In this document: in pieces, positions 43,232-52,369 of the stretch
Position numbering within the stretch: position 1 is the first letter of the stretch
Layout of the letters: every line of letters begins with the position of its first letter
Notes under the pieces: model-generated
The model's input: the letters and a program-made list of their open reading frames with translations, nothing else
Databases searched by the model: none
Told to the model about the DNA's origin: nothing
Assembly: GCA_947470515.1 (NCBI GenBank)
Contig: CANITF010000001.1
Span: forward strand, 62,001-126,000
Direction of reading: 5' to 3'
Length of the DNA stretch: 64,000 bases
Origin: Flavobacteriales bacterium
GTDB taxonomy: Bacteria > Bacteroidota > Bacteroidia > Flavobacteriales_D > Crocinitomicaceae
Program-made: the position numbers and the translations under genes

Positions 43232-43438
43232 TCTCTTATAAAAGCAAAGGTAGGAATAATTTGAATTGGAAAGTTGGTTGGATGGACAATAGTTAGAACT
43301 GGGTTTTAGAGTTATTAATTTTTTCTCGTTTCTTCTTTCGTCATCTTTTTTCCTGACAAAAATCACCTTTTGAACTAATCACACTCATTTTTTAGGGACC
43401 AACGTTTTCCAATCTTTGCTTAAACAAAAATCAAAAAC

Positions 43439-43732
43439 ATGGAAACTATAAAAACGTCACAAACAAAGATGGATAAGTTTATTGCTGAGGCAGAATTTAA
43501 CCGTTTTGGAGTAATTTCAATCGTATTAACAGTTGTAGGTATTTTAGGCGGTGTGACAACTGGTTTGGGCGCTGTTGAAAATACATTCTTATTATCTTTG
43601 GTTCTTATTCCAACTATGATTACACTAAGTTTTCTATTAGCAGTTGCGCCAATTCGTTGGATTTTAGCAGCAGGATCAGTAAGTGTGGCAATTGATTTAA
43701 TTATAAGTGCTTATTTTATTTTTGTGAAATAA
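43439..43732 (+). CDS. Small membrane protein of unknown function
   Basis: 97 residues with a short charged N-terminus (METIKTSQTKMDKFIAEAEF) and three predicted transmembrane helices (about 25-45, 50-70 and 75-95). No recognised family. The 14-base gap to the convergent kinase gene leaves little room for a terminator. Confidence 0.6.
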   Translation: METIKTSQTKMDKFIAEAEFNRFGVISIVLTVVGILGGVTTGLGAVENTFLLSLVLIPTMITLSFLLAVAPIRWILAAGSVSVAIDLIISAYFIFVK

Positions 43733-43746
43733 AGCGTTGCAATTAA

Positions 43747-46700
43747 TTAATCAACACTCGGGAATTCAACCGCAAAGATGGTTCCTTTTTCTTCTTCTGT
43801 TGTGAAATATATAGTGCCGTTGTGGTTTTCAACGATTTGTTTTACCATTGCTAATCCAAGTCCTGTACCAGCTGATTTTGTTGTGAAATAAGGCACGAAA
43901 ATGTTTGGTTTTTTATCCTGTGGAATTCCCGTTCCATTGTCTTCAATTTCTATTAAAAATAGCTTTTCTTCTTTTTTAATGCGTATTCGAATTTTACCTT
44001 CTTTATCCTCAGGAATTGCTTGAATTGCATTTTTGATGAGGTTGTTGAAAGTTCGAATCATTTGATCTTTGTCTGCTTTGACATTGACAGTTTTTAAGGT
44101 GGTCTCAATCGTTATTTCACAGTTTACTTCTTGCCTAAAAACTTCAGATACATTTTCTATTATTGGCAATAAATCCATGGTAACTTCTTCGGGACGTGGC
44201 ATTTTTGCAAAATTGGAGAATTCATTAGCAATCTTCGTCAACGCATCGATTTGTTCAATAATAGAATCAGCAACTTTCTTCACCTTCTTTTCTGATTCTG
44301 GATCCTTCGCATTGTAAACTCTCAAGAGTTGTTGAAGACTTAGCTTCATTGGAGTCAACGGATTTTTTATTTCATGCGCTACTTGTTTTGCCATTTCCCT
44401 CCAAGCTGATTCACGTTCACTTTGAGCCAATTGCTGAGCAGTAAATTCTAATTCTTCTAATTTCTTATTGTAATCTTTTACCAAAGCACCAATTTCATCT
44501 TCCTTGTTATAGGAAATTTGTTGGTTGTGTTTCCCAAATCGAATTTTCGAAAAGTTATCTTGCAACAAACGCAAAGGGGCAGTGACCCAATTAGAAATGA
44601 AAATTGCAAGTACTATTGAAATAGCCAAAAGCAACATAAACACATTAATAATCGCTACTAAGAATTTCTGTATTTGATTCTCAAAATCTTTTTGTTGACC
44701 GAAATGCTGCAGATTAAGGAATCCAAGTAATTTCCCTTCGTGGTTGTAAAATGGTAGATAGGCCGACGTATAATTTAAATTCCCAATGTGTTCATCGTGG
44801 ATTAATTCACTTTTATTGTTCACTAAGAAAGCTTTGATTGCCAAAGGGTTCATTTGTTCGCTGAGTAAACCCATATTAAATACTTTCGGTCGAGAACTGG
44901 CAATCATATAACCACCAGTGTCGTAGAAATTAATATCTGTGACAAATACTTTTGAAAAATTCTGTAGCAAATACGCTATATAATTACCATCATTCGCTAT
45001 TGACAGATTTTTTTGAGATGCAAGTTTATTCCGCAGTTCCATTTCCACAGAAGTGAGCTTTTCTTTGATTACATCTTGCGTATATTGATTGTATTGATTG
45101 CTAACAAACAAGCCACTTCCATAACCGAACGCCAATAAAGACACAAAAACTAACCCAATTAAAACGAGTTGTATTTTTACCGCTAAGCTTAATGTTCGTT
45201 TAAAAATTGGTGTGTAATTGAATTGAAAAAGGATGGGTAAGAGTAAGATTCCGTAAAAACTGAAGAGGTAAGAAAAGGAGGTGATTAATTCAATAACTGT
45301 GATATTTTTAGAGGATAAAATAACAACATCATGATTCGATTTTTTAAGAATATAATGGTTGAATCCATCAGCAGTGTAATAATTTTTTGATTCTTTTTTC
45401 CAAGTATTAATAGGTTTTAACGTGGAAGGAAAATTGAATCCACCATAATTTGTAATCAATCTGTTTTTATGATATTTTGCAATAGCGTATTTTTCAAGTG
45501 ATTCAAAAACTTGTGCTTTGGAAGAAATCAACAAACGTGGAAAACCAATTTCTTCTGGAATTTTTTTAGATTTTAAGGTGCAATACAAAACAGCAGATGA
45601 AGTATCTATTTTAATCGGTTGTTGAATGATGTAACTGTATTGGCCTGTATAATCGCTAACAAAAAACATGTTTGAGTCAATTTCAGATACAATTCCATGT
45701 TTAGAAATAATCTCATTTAAGTATTCATATGCGTTTTTCTTATTGTCACCACCCAAAAGAAGGGATTTCCCATTTAAGTCATATAAATTGAAGTTCATTT
45801 CATAGCGTTCCCAAAAGCCATTGAATATACGTCGCTCTAGTCCCTCTTCGAAATCAGAAAGGCCTATCGTTAAGGGGGAAGAGATAAATATTTTTAAGCC
45901 ATTGTCCTCTTTGATTTTTTCTTTAATGTTGGAATACTCTATTTCTGTAACGATATCCTTTTCAGTTGCAAGTTGATTGGCATACAATTCTCGTTCACTC
46001 TTTTCTTTACGGTTATTGAAGTCCATTAAGTTGAGTGCCGAAACGAGTGAAAATAACCCTAAAAAGATGATTCCAAAACCGAGTTGATAGCTTTTTCCCT
46101 CACGATAAACTAAATATATAATAAGCGCATTCAAGAGTAAAGGAAATAATGAAGCAAAAACGAGCTCATAGCCAAAATTCATTTCATAGAAAAAGAAAAC
46201 TAATCCTCCCATAAATAATACAATAGAGAGTATCAGAGGGTTGTTTTTTGACAGTTTATTGTAGTGTATTATTGTTTTTGTAAAGGTGAAATAACTATAA
46301 AACAAGAGTCCCATACTGGCTATGGCAAGAATAGAATAGCTATTCAATGAAAATAGATTTTCGATAATTAATGGAATGGAAGAATTCTCGATTAATCCCT
46401 TATTTAAATATAGAATCAAAGCCCAGAATGGGATCGTTGAAAGAAAGAAAATTAGACCAATTAATCGGTTACCTTTAATGAAAGTAGGAGATGAAAAGAC
46501 ATGTTTTAAAAAGGAAATAATAAAAATAAGAACAGCGCAGTTCACTAAATACTCAAAGAAATTGGGGAACCATGCATTCATCCCGTACAAAGTAGCTTGA
46601 AATCCATGTGTGTCATGTAAAAATCCAAACCAATTATAGTTTAAGGAGAGCATCCGAATAATTATAAGTGCGAATGGAATTAACCAATTATAAGGTTTCC

Positions 46701-47376
46701 TTATTTTGATAATAAGCTTAAGTAATGCAACTAACCAGAGTGAAATACTTGCTAATAAAAGCAGGAGAAGTGCAATTGATTCGGCTTCGGTTGCTGGTTG
46801 ATATTCATTTGGAATTAATGAAAAAAGAAAGGACTTTTGCTTTGAGAATACAGAAAAAGAAGGGACTTGTTCGAGAGAAATTGAAGCGTCAAAAGGAAGT
46901 TCTAATCCAGACACGAATTTATTTGTAAGGTCTTTGTTTTCATAGGAGTAATCCTGTTTAATCAAAAAAGAAGCACAAATCGTATAGCTCCCATCTTTTA
47001 TAACTTTTGCGTTGTACCAGCCATTTTGCAAGTGAATGATTCCTTCAGATGGAAAATGAATATCTGCAAAGCGTATTATAGGAACCTGATTCGTATTCCA
47101 AATCAGCAAAGAATCTTTGTGGTAAATATGAAGATTAAAGGTTGGATTTAAATCAAAATTATTCCAATTTAGATTCTTTTTGTGGACTTTTAATGCCTCT
47201 TTCTGTGTCAGCAGAAAAGCATCCATTCGCTGTTCTAACGTTTGAAATTTTTCTTGAAATGGAGATATTTCTGAAATGTAATTAGTCGAAAAAACACTGA
47301 AATAATAGCAAACAAAAGCAAGGGAAGCAAGAATGGAAAACAGGATATTACGATATTTCACAACCCATTTTTTCAT
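43747..47376 (-). CDS. Large NtrY-like sensor histidine kinase
   Basis: 1209 residues. A membrane helix (10-30) and an extracytoplasmic domain are followed by a polytopic block (about 205-450, six to eight helices). A second large extracytoplasmic region with a PAS/CACHE-like look and another membrane segment (about 735-770) follow. Near 910 there is a membrane helix and then HAMP (PLRLLQDNFSKIRFG). HisKA has H1001 in VAHEIKNPLTPMKL, and HATPase has FNNLIKNAIQAI, DNGTGIP and GTGLGLAMV. A membrane array this large is unusual for NtrY. No response regulator is adjacent. Its ATG overlaps the uridine kinase stop (TAATG), so translation is coupled. Confidence 0.88.
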   Translation of the reverse strand: MKKWVVKYRNILFSILASLAFVCYYFSVFSTNYISEISPFQEKFQTLEQRMDAFLLTQKEALKVHKKNLNWNNFDLNPTFNLHIYHKDSLLIWNTNQVPIIRFADIHFPSEGIIHLQNGWYNAKVIKDGSYTICASFLIKQDYSYENKDLTNKFVSGLELPFDASISLEQVPSFSVFSKQKSFLFSLIPNEYQPATEAESIALLLLLLASISLWLVALLKLIIKIRKPYNWLIPFALIIIRMLSLNYNWFGFLHDTHGFQATLYGMNAWFPNFFEYLVNCAVLIFIISFLKHVFSSPTFIKGNRLIGLIFFLSTIPFWALILYLNKGLIENSSIPLIIENLFSLNSYSILAIASMGLLFYSYFTFTKTIIHYNKLSKNNPLILSIVLFMGGLVFFFYEMNFGYELVFASLFPLLLNALIIYLVYREGKSYQLGFGIIFLGLFSLVSALNLMDFNNRKEKSERELYANQLATEKDIVTEIEYSNIKEKIKEDNGLKIFISSPLTIGLSDFEEGLERRIFNGFWERYEMNFNLYDLNGKSLLLGGDNKKNAYEYLNEIISKHGIVSEIDSNMFFVSDYTGQYSYIIQQPIKIDTSSAVLYCTLKSKKIPEEIGFPRLLISSKAQVFESLEKYAIAKYHKNRLITNYGGFNFPSTLKPINTWKKESKNYYTADGFNHYILKKSNHDVVILSSKNITVIELITSFSYLFSFYGILLLPILFQFNYTPIFKRTLSLAVKIQLVLIGLVFVSLLAFGYGSGLFVSNQYNQYTQDVIKEKLTSVEMELRNKLASQKNLSIANDGNYIAYLLQNFSKVFVTDINFYDTGGYMIASSRPKVFNMGLLSEQMNPLAIKAFLVNNKSELIHDEHIGNLNYTSAYLPFYNHEGKLLGFLNLQHFGQQKDFENQIQKFLVAIINVFMLLLAISIVLAIFISNWVTAPLRLLQDNFSKIRFGKHNQQISYNKEDEIGALVKDYNKKLEELEFTAQQLAQSERESAWREMAKQVAHEIKNPLTPMKLSLQQLLRVYNAKDPESEKKVKKVADSIIEQIDALTKIANEFSNFAKMPRPEEVTMDLLPIIENVSEVFRQEVNCEITIETTLKTVNVKADKDQMIRTFNNLIKNAIQAIPEDKEGKIRIRIKKEEKLFLIEIEDNGTGIPQDKKPNIFVPYFTTKSAGTGLGLAMVKQIVENHNGTIYFTTEEEKGTIFAVEFPSVD

Positions 47377-47993
47377 TAAACTTTTTGTTTCGCGATTAAC
47401 ATATTGATCTCGTACATCAATCTTTCAAATTCATCATCCGCACGGGAATCATTGTGAAAACGAAAGTCAGCATCATTTTCGAAAGGCAAAAGAAATTGCT
47501 TGTAACATGGCAAAACATGGTTCTCCCACTGATAAATTATAGCTTCTCTTGAATAACCTCTAGTTTCTTGGTCGCGGTACAATCTTCTGTCCAATTGAGT
47601 TGTAGCGTCAACCTCCATGAACATGGAGAAATCAATCAATTTTTTTACTTCCTCGTAATAGAACAAAAACAACCCTTCTACAATAATTAAACTTGATGGA
47701 TGTATGGTTATCAAAGAGATTTTATCAGGTGGAGAATTGAAATGATATTCTTTCACCTCAATTGATTGACCTATAGATAGCTTATATAAATCCGAGAACA
47801 ATCTCTCTCGGTCTAATGCAGTTGGTAAATCAAAGTTGTATTGATTATTCTCGTCTTTTTGTTGTTTTTGAATCGGGAAATAATAGTTGTCCATCGAAAA
47901 AATAGAAGGATTCAAATGTTTTAATTCATTCGAAATACGTTTTAGTAACGTTGTTTTACCAGAACCACTTCCACCACAAATACCAATTATCAT
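47376..47993 (-). CDS. udk: Uridine kinase
   Basis: 205 residues. A Walker A loop GGSGSGKTT (7-15) starts a P-loop kinase of the uridine/phosphoribulokinase group. The base-binding region has SMDNYYFPI and DLPTALDRERLF, and the lid region has REAIIYQWENHVLPCY. It salvages uridine and cytidine to monophosphates. It overlaps the upstream gene by four bases (ATGA) and the kinase downstream by one, forming a three-gene coupled operon. Confidence 0.9.
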   Translation of the reverse strand: MIIGICGGSGSGKTTLLKRISNELKHLNPSIFSMDNYYFPIQKQQKDENNQYNFDLPTALDRERLFSDLYKLSIGQSIEVKEYHFNSPPDKISLITIHPSSLIIVEGLFLFYYEEVKKLIDFSMFMEVDATTQLDRRLYRDQETRGYSREAIIYQWENHVLPCYKQFLLPFENDADFRFHNDSRADDEFERLMYEINMLIAKQKV

Positions 47994-49204
47994 TTTTTAA
48001 TAGATTCAAATTTTACATTCCCCGATTTGTTTAATTGGCTCAAATCGAAATATAAAGCGCCATCGACCAAAGATACTGTAAATAATTCTTTTTTATCTTC
48101 AACGATAAATCTACTTGGATTACTGTTGAAGCTTGCAGAAAAAACATTTTGAGATGGTTTCTTTGTAGCGTCATACGGTAAGAAAATCATTGTATTATTT
48201 ATTTTACAACCAATTCCCTCATTTAAGGTGTAATTCCCAAACTGGAATTGAGTTTTCCCCTTATCAGGTGTGAATTTAAAAGAAGTTAAATCAGTCCATT
48301 TCCCTTCAATAAGTTGCTTTAATTTAACTGTTTTACTTGCACCTTCAGTCATTATTCCAGTCATGTAAAACTGATTTTTATGGTGAATCAATGTTGCAGT
48401 TTCACTATCAGCTGAATTATTTAAGATGGTTTTACCATTTGACCCAATACCCACATGTTCAACAAGATCAAAATTTTCTACTAGACCAATTATGAATCTG
48501 GAATCAGTTAAAACGCCTTTAGATGTTAAATTTTGTACTGTCCAACCCTTCTTCTTGTTTTGAAAATCTCTTGCAGCAAAATAAATTTGATCATCGGTAA
48601 AGCCAATGTATTTCCATTGACCAAAATTCCCTTCTTTGAGGTTTAAATCAGTTACTTCTCCCAAAATTACCGAATAGACAAGCATGTTGTGGTGGGTAAT
48701 AAACGTTGCAAATTCTACATATTTCTTGGCTTTTGTATCGTGATAGCGGAAAATATGCACCAATGCTTTATCAGTTGTGACAATATCCATTAATTGCATT
48801 TCAGCTAAGTCAAAAGCACCCAATTTCTTGATTGCAGAACTTAAACTGACAGATGTTGATTTTATATTCCCAGCAGAATTTAGCTGGTGCAATGAGATTT
48901 TTCCTTCTTCTGGGGATAAATTGTCTAGAAAATAAACATAACGCGCGTTTTCACTTGAAATAAAATGGTAATCTTTTCCATTTGGATTGAAACTTTGTTG
49001 CCAAATATTGGTTGGTTTATTGCCTACTAAAGTCATGTTGACTTTTTTCATGTTCCCCGAAGGATCGCGGTTGAACAAAATCGCTCCCATACCTTTCCAT
49101 TCTAGAATAGAATAAAAGGGATATTGTTCACCAGGCATTTCAATTTGTTGCGCAAAAGAGTTCATTCCAAGAATGATGCAAAAAATGAGGTTGAATCTTT
49201 TCAT
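47990..49204 (-). CDS. Unknown secreted protein
   Basis: 404 residues with signal peptide MKRFNLIFCIILGMNSFAQ and a body of repeated strand pairs suggestive of a beta-propeller (YHFISSENARYVYFLDNL, KYIGFTDDQIYFAARDF, LIHHKNQFYMTGIMTEG). It is co-translated with uridine kinase and the large sensor kinase through overlapping ends. It could serve as a periplasmic partner of that kinase; this is inference from gene order only. Confidence 0.65.
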   Translation of the reverse strand: MKRFNLIFCIILGMNSFAQQIEMPGEQYPFYSILEWKGMGAILFNRDPSGNMKKVNMTLVGNKPTNIWQQSFNPNGKDYHFISSENARYVYFLDNLSPEEGKISLHQLNSAGNIKSTSVSLSSAIKKLGAFDLAEMQLMDIVTTDKALVHIFRYHDTKAKKYVEFATFITHHNMLVYSVILGEVTDLNLKEGNFGQWKYIGFTDDQIYFAARDFQNKKKGWTVQNLTSKGVLTDSRFIIGLVENFDLVEHVGIGSNGKTILNNSADSETATLIHHKNQFYMTGIMTEGASKTVKLKQLIEGKWTDLTSFKFTPDKGKTQFQFGNYTLNEGIGCKINNTMIFLPYDATKKPSQNVFSASFNSNPSRFIVEDKKELFTVSLVDGALYFDLSQLNKSGNVKFESIKK

Positions 49205-49381
49205 GATAAAGTGTATATTTGGTCAAAGCTTTTAGCAATTAACGTGCTAAAAATAAGTTTTTGAACGGTAATATTGAATGATTGTTACAGAAAGAAATCA
49301 TCTAATTTCTATGCTGAACCAACGATTTGAATACAATTAACGTCTTTTTTAAAATATGCTTAATTAGAATAAACTAGAACT

Positions 49382-51643
49382 ATGAAAAAACAACTACTTA
49401 TTTTAACAATCTTTATTTCTGCCTACTCCGCCGATTGTTTCTCTCAGACAATCAATTCAGGCAGGCCACTTACAACAATGGGTAAAGTGGAACGCACAAA
49501 AACATTTTATGAAACAGCTCCAGTAGACCCTGCTGCAGAAATAGCAAATTATGCTGCAACAGGTGAAAAAATGTTCCGTTTTGGAAAGGAGTTCCAAGTG
49601 AATTTGAATATTATGACCGAAGCGTCAAAAACAATTTTACCTTCAGGTGACGCTTTATATCAATTCGGAATTTCTTGTCCAAATGCATTATCAGTAAATG
49701 CCGTTTTTGATAAATTTCATTTAGCGGCTGGAACTAGACTTTTTATTACGGATGCCTTAAGTGAAGAATTTATTGGTGCTTATACTAGTTTGAATAACAA
49801 TGCAAACAGTATGTTAGGAACAGAATTAGTTCATACAAACAAGATTATCATTGAATTAATTGAGCCAAAAACAGTTGTTGGAACAAGTGTTTTGAATGTG
49901 AGTACAATCGTTTCTGGTTTTCAAGATTTGGACGCATTAGCTAAAGCATTAAATAGTTCAGGTAATTGCCATTATGATGTTAATTGTCCTCAAGGTTCTT
50001 TGTGGTTAGACCAATCACATTCAGTCGCTATGATGGTGAATGGAGGAGGATTTTGTACTGGATCACTTGTAAATAATACTACAGGAACAATTATTCCTTA
50101 CTTTTTATCTGCAAATCATTGTGGAACAAATCCTGGTGGGTGGGTTTTCCGTTTCCGCTGGGAATCTCCAGTAGGAGGAACTGTTTGTGGTACTGGTGGT
50201 AATTCAACCAATGGTCCTGAAACAATGAATGTAAATGGTGGAATATTGCGCGCTACATGGGCAGGTTCAGATTTCTCATTGACAGAATTAAATACTGCTC
50301 CAGATCCAGCTTGGGGAATTTATTATAGTGGATGGGATCATACGGGAAATCCTGTATCATCAGCAGTTGGAGTTCATCATCCATCTGGGGATATTAAAAA
50401 AATCTCTTTTGAGAACAATAACGCTTTGACATCAAGTGCATGGGCTGGTACTGCTGCAAACAGCCACTGGCATGTTCCAGGATGGGATTTAGGGGTTACT
50501 GAAGGAGGTTCTTCAGGCTCACCTTTGTTTGATCAAAATCACAGAGTCATTGGTCAATTACATGGTGGTGCTTCTTCTTGCGGTGCCGGCGATTTATCAG
50601 ACGAATATGGTAAGTTTTCAGTTTCTTGGACTGGTAACAATACAAGTTCTTCCCGTTTGAGCAACTGGTTAGATCCTTCTTCAACTGGTGCAACTGCAAT
50701 TGATGGCATTGACCCTAACGGCCCAGGTTTAGCATTAGATGCAGCCTTGAATAATCCACAAGGTGTGTCAGGTACTTATTGCCAAGCAACAGTTACACCG
50801 CAAGTTACAATTACAAATTCTGGAACGGATGTGTTAACCTCAGCAACTGTTAATTATGGTTATGATGGGCTTTTAAATCAAACATATCCATGGACTGGTT
50901 CATTGAATCAATTTCAAACAATTACGATAACCTTACCAATTGCAACACTTCCTGGGGGTAATCATACTTTTGGTGCAGAAGTAGTTAATCCAAATGGATC
51001 TGCTGATTTAAATCTTGCAAATAATACAATTTCTTCTTCATTTACTACAGTTGTAAATGGACAAACAGTTACATTAAATCTGAATTTAGATTGCTATGCT
51101 TCTGAAACTTCTTGGGAATTGTACGATGCATCAAGTGCAATACTTTATTCAGGTTCAGGTTATACTGATGGTAATCCAGTTTTGGTTCAGCAAGATTTTT
51201 GTTTGAGTTATGGCTGTTATGATTTTAAAATCATTGATGCTTTTGGCGATGGAATGTCAGGATGTAATACAGCAAATGGTGGAAATGGCGATTATAACAT
51301 CACTTATAATGGAATAATAGTTGCAGAATTGTTAAATGCAAATGCAAATTTCGGAACAGATAATACTACAAATTTCTGTATAACTTTAGGTTTGGATGAA
51401 TTTAGTTTAGCAAATAGTGTAAGTGTTTATCCTAATCCAGCAAATGAATCAATTACTGTTTTAACAGATGGATTGAACATGACGAAAGTTGAATTAATGA
51501 ACATTGCAGGACAAATTATCTCTTCTACTGAAGTGAATAGTACTCTTGTAAAAGTTGATGTTTCGACTGTTTCATCAGGTGTTTACTTTGTTAAAGTATT
51601 CTCTGCAGAAGGAACAGCTGTGAAGCAGTTAATTATTAAATAA
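49382..51643 (+). CDS. Trypsin-like serine protease with T9SS signal (lysyl endopeptidase-like)
   Basis: 753 residues. A signal peptide (1-22) and a propeptide precede the S1-type protease domain (about 195-435). The catalytic triad is visible: H246 in SANHCGT, D297 in AGSDFSL and S378 in GGSSGSPLFD. The domain resembles Achromobacter-type lysyl endopeptidase. A CARDB-like domain (about 460-560), a further beta domain with ETSWELYDASS and a T9SS sorting domain (YPNPANESITVL to KQLIIK) follow. The likely role is extracellular protein degradation. Confidence 0.9.
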   Translation: MKKQLLILTIFISAYSADCFSQTINSGRPLTTMGKVERTKTFYETAPVDPAAEIANYAATGEKMFRFGKEFQVNLNIMTEASKTILPSGDALYQFGISCPNALSVNAVFDKFHLAAGTRLFITDALSEEFIGAYTSLNNNANSMLGTELVHTNKIIIELIEPKTVVGTSVLNVSTIVSGFQDLDALAKALNSSGNCHYDVNCPQGSLWLDQSHSVAMMVNGGGFCTGSLVNNTTGTIIPYFLSANHCGTNPGGWVFRFRWESPVGGTVCGTGGNSTNGPETMNVNGGILRATWAGSDFSLTELNTAPDPAWGIYYSGWDHTGNPVSSAVGVHHPSGDIKKISFENNNALTSSAWAGTAANSHWHVPGWDLGVTEGGSSGSPLFDQNHRVIGQLHGGASSCGAGDLSDEYGKFSVSWTGNNTSSSRLSNWLDPSSTGATAIDGIDPNGPGLALDAALNNPQGVSGTYCQATVTPQVTITNSGTDVLTSATVNYGYDGLLNQTYPWTGSLNQFQTITITLPIATLPGGNHTFGAEVVNPNGSADLNLANNTISSSFTTVVNGQTVTLNLNLDCYASETSWELYDASSAILYSGSGYTDGNPVLVQQDFCLSYGCYDFKIIDAFGDGMSGCNTANGGNGDYNITYNGIIVAELLNANANFGTDNTTNFCITLGLDEFSLANSVSVYPNPANESITVLTDGLNMTKVELMNIAGQIISSTEVNSTLVKVDVSTVSSGVYFVKVFSAEGTAVKQLIIK

Positions 51644-51660
51644 GATACAATCTATATTTG

Positions 51661-51690
51661 AAAGGCGATTCAATTGAATCGCCTTTTTTT
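51661..51690 (+). terminator. Intrinsic terminator
   Basis: AAAGGCGATTC and GAATCGCC form a perfect stem (20-bp core palindrome, GGCGATTCAATTGAATCGCC), followed by seven T residues. It lies 18 bases after the protease stop. Confidence 0.92.
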
Positions 51691-51779
51691 GTGCCATACA
51701 TTTACAGTGAGTACAGCATCAATTTTTGGAAATTTGTGTAATTTTCTTTGGCAAAGTGCTGTCGTGTTAAAAAGGTATA

Positions 51780-51844
51780 ATCCCTATGGGATAAAATATA
51801 TGCGCAAATTAAAATTTGCTAGAGTTATATTGTCCCTATGGGAC
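51780..51844 (-). repeat. REP-like multi-hairpin element, reverse orientation
   Basis: ATCCCTATGGGAT (51780-51792), GCAAATT-aa-AATTTGC in the middle and GTCCCTATGGGAC (51832-51844). It is the reverse complement of the elements at 63111-63180 and 63450-63514. The remaining part of the 51691-52021 gap has a CTCC-tact-GGAG hairpin near 51905 and otherwise AT-rich sequence. Confidence 0.8.
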
Positions 51845-52021
51845 ATTCATTTAACTTACCCTCCTAGTTTTTTGTACTTAAATCATAGACAAATTATACA
51901 AAGCTCCTACTGGAGATTCCTTTAATTTCCACACATAGCTTATATTTTGCGCTTAAAATTTGTGATAATTACCTTCGGTGCTACTTCGCGGACATGGACA
52001 GATTTTACTAAATGTATGTCG

Positions 52022-52369
52022 CTATATAATATATTTCCAAAAGATTACTACCCCAACAATACCTGCAAAAAAGGAAGCAATTAAAACAGCGCCTGCCGCA
52101 ATATCTTTGATTATTTTGATTTTATCATTTTCTTCAGTCGAATAGAGATCACATAACTTTTCAATGGACGTGTTCAAGGCTTCTAAAGACAAAACGAGAG
52201 CAGAAACACCCATTATCATGAGCCATTCTGTCGAAGTGATTTTAAAATAAAAGCCAGCAAAGCAAACGAAGCAAAAAGCTATTAGTTGAATTTTAAAATT
52301 CAGTCCAGTTTTTAGTAAAACAGCTATTCCTGCGAAAGCGTATCCAAATCCACGAAAAAAAGCTTTCAT
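52022..52369 (-). CDS. dgkA: Diacylglycerol kinase family protein (DgkA-like)
   Basis: 115 residues with three transmembrane helices. The active-site block of integral-membrane diacylglycerol/undecaprenol kinases is present: SLEALNTSIEKLCDL, with the EALNTxIE core, and then the IIKDIAAGAVL helix. It phosphorylates a membrane lipid alcohol; diacylglycerol or undecaprenol cannot be told apart by eye. Its start overlaps the CotH-like gene stop by four bases, so the two are coupled. Confidence 0.85.
   Translation of the reverse strand: MKAFFRGFGYAFAGIAVLLKTGLNFKIQLIAFCFVCFAGFYFKITSTEWLMIMGVSALVLSLEALNTSIEKLCDLYSTEENDKIKIIKDIAAGAVLIASFFAGIVGVVIFWKYII

Noticed and set aside
43232-43366. N-terminal extension of GpsA
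   Set aside because: The 45 extra residues show no conserved content and the Rossmann fold begins right after the internal ATG.
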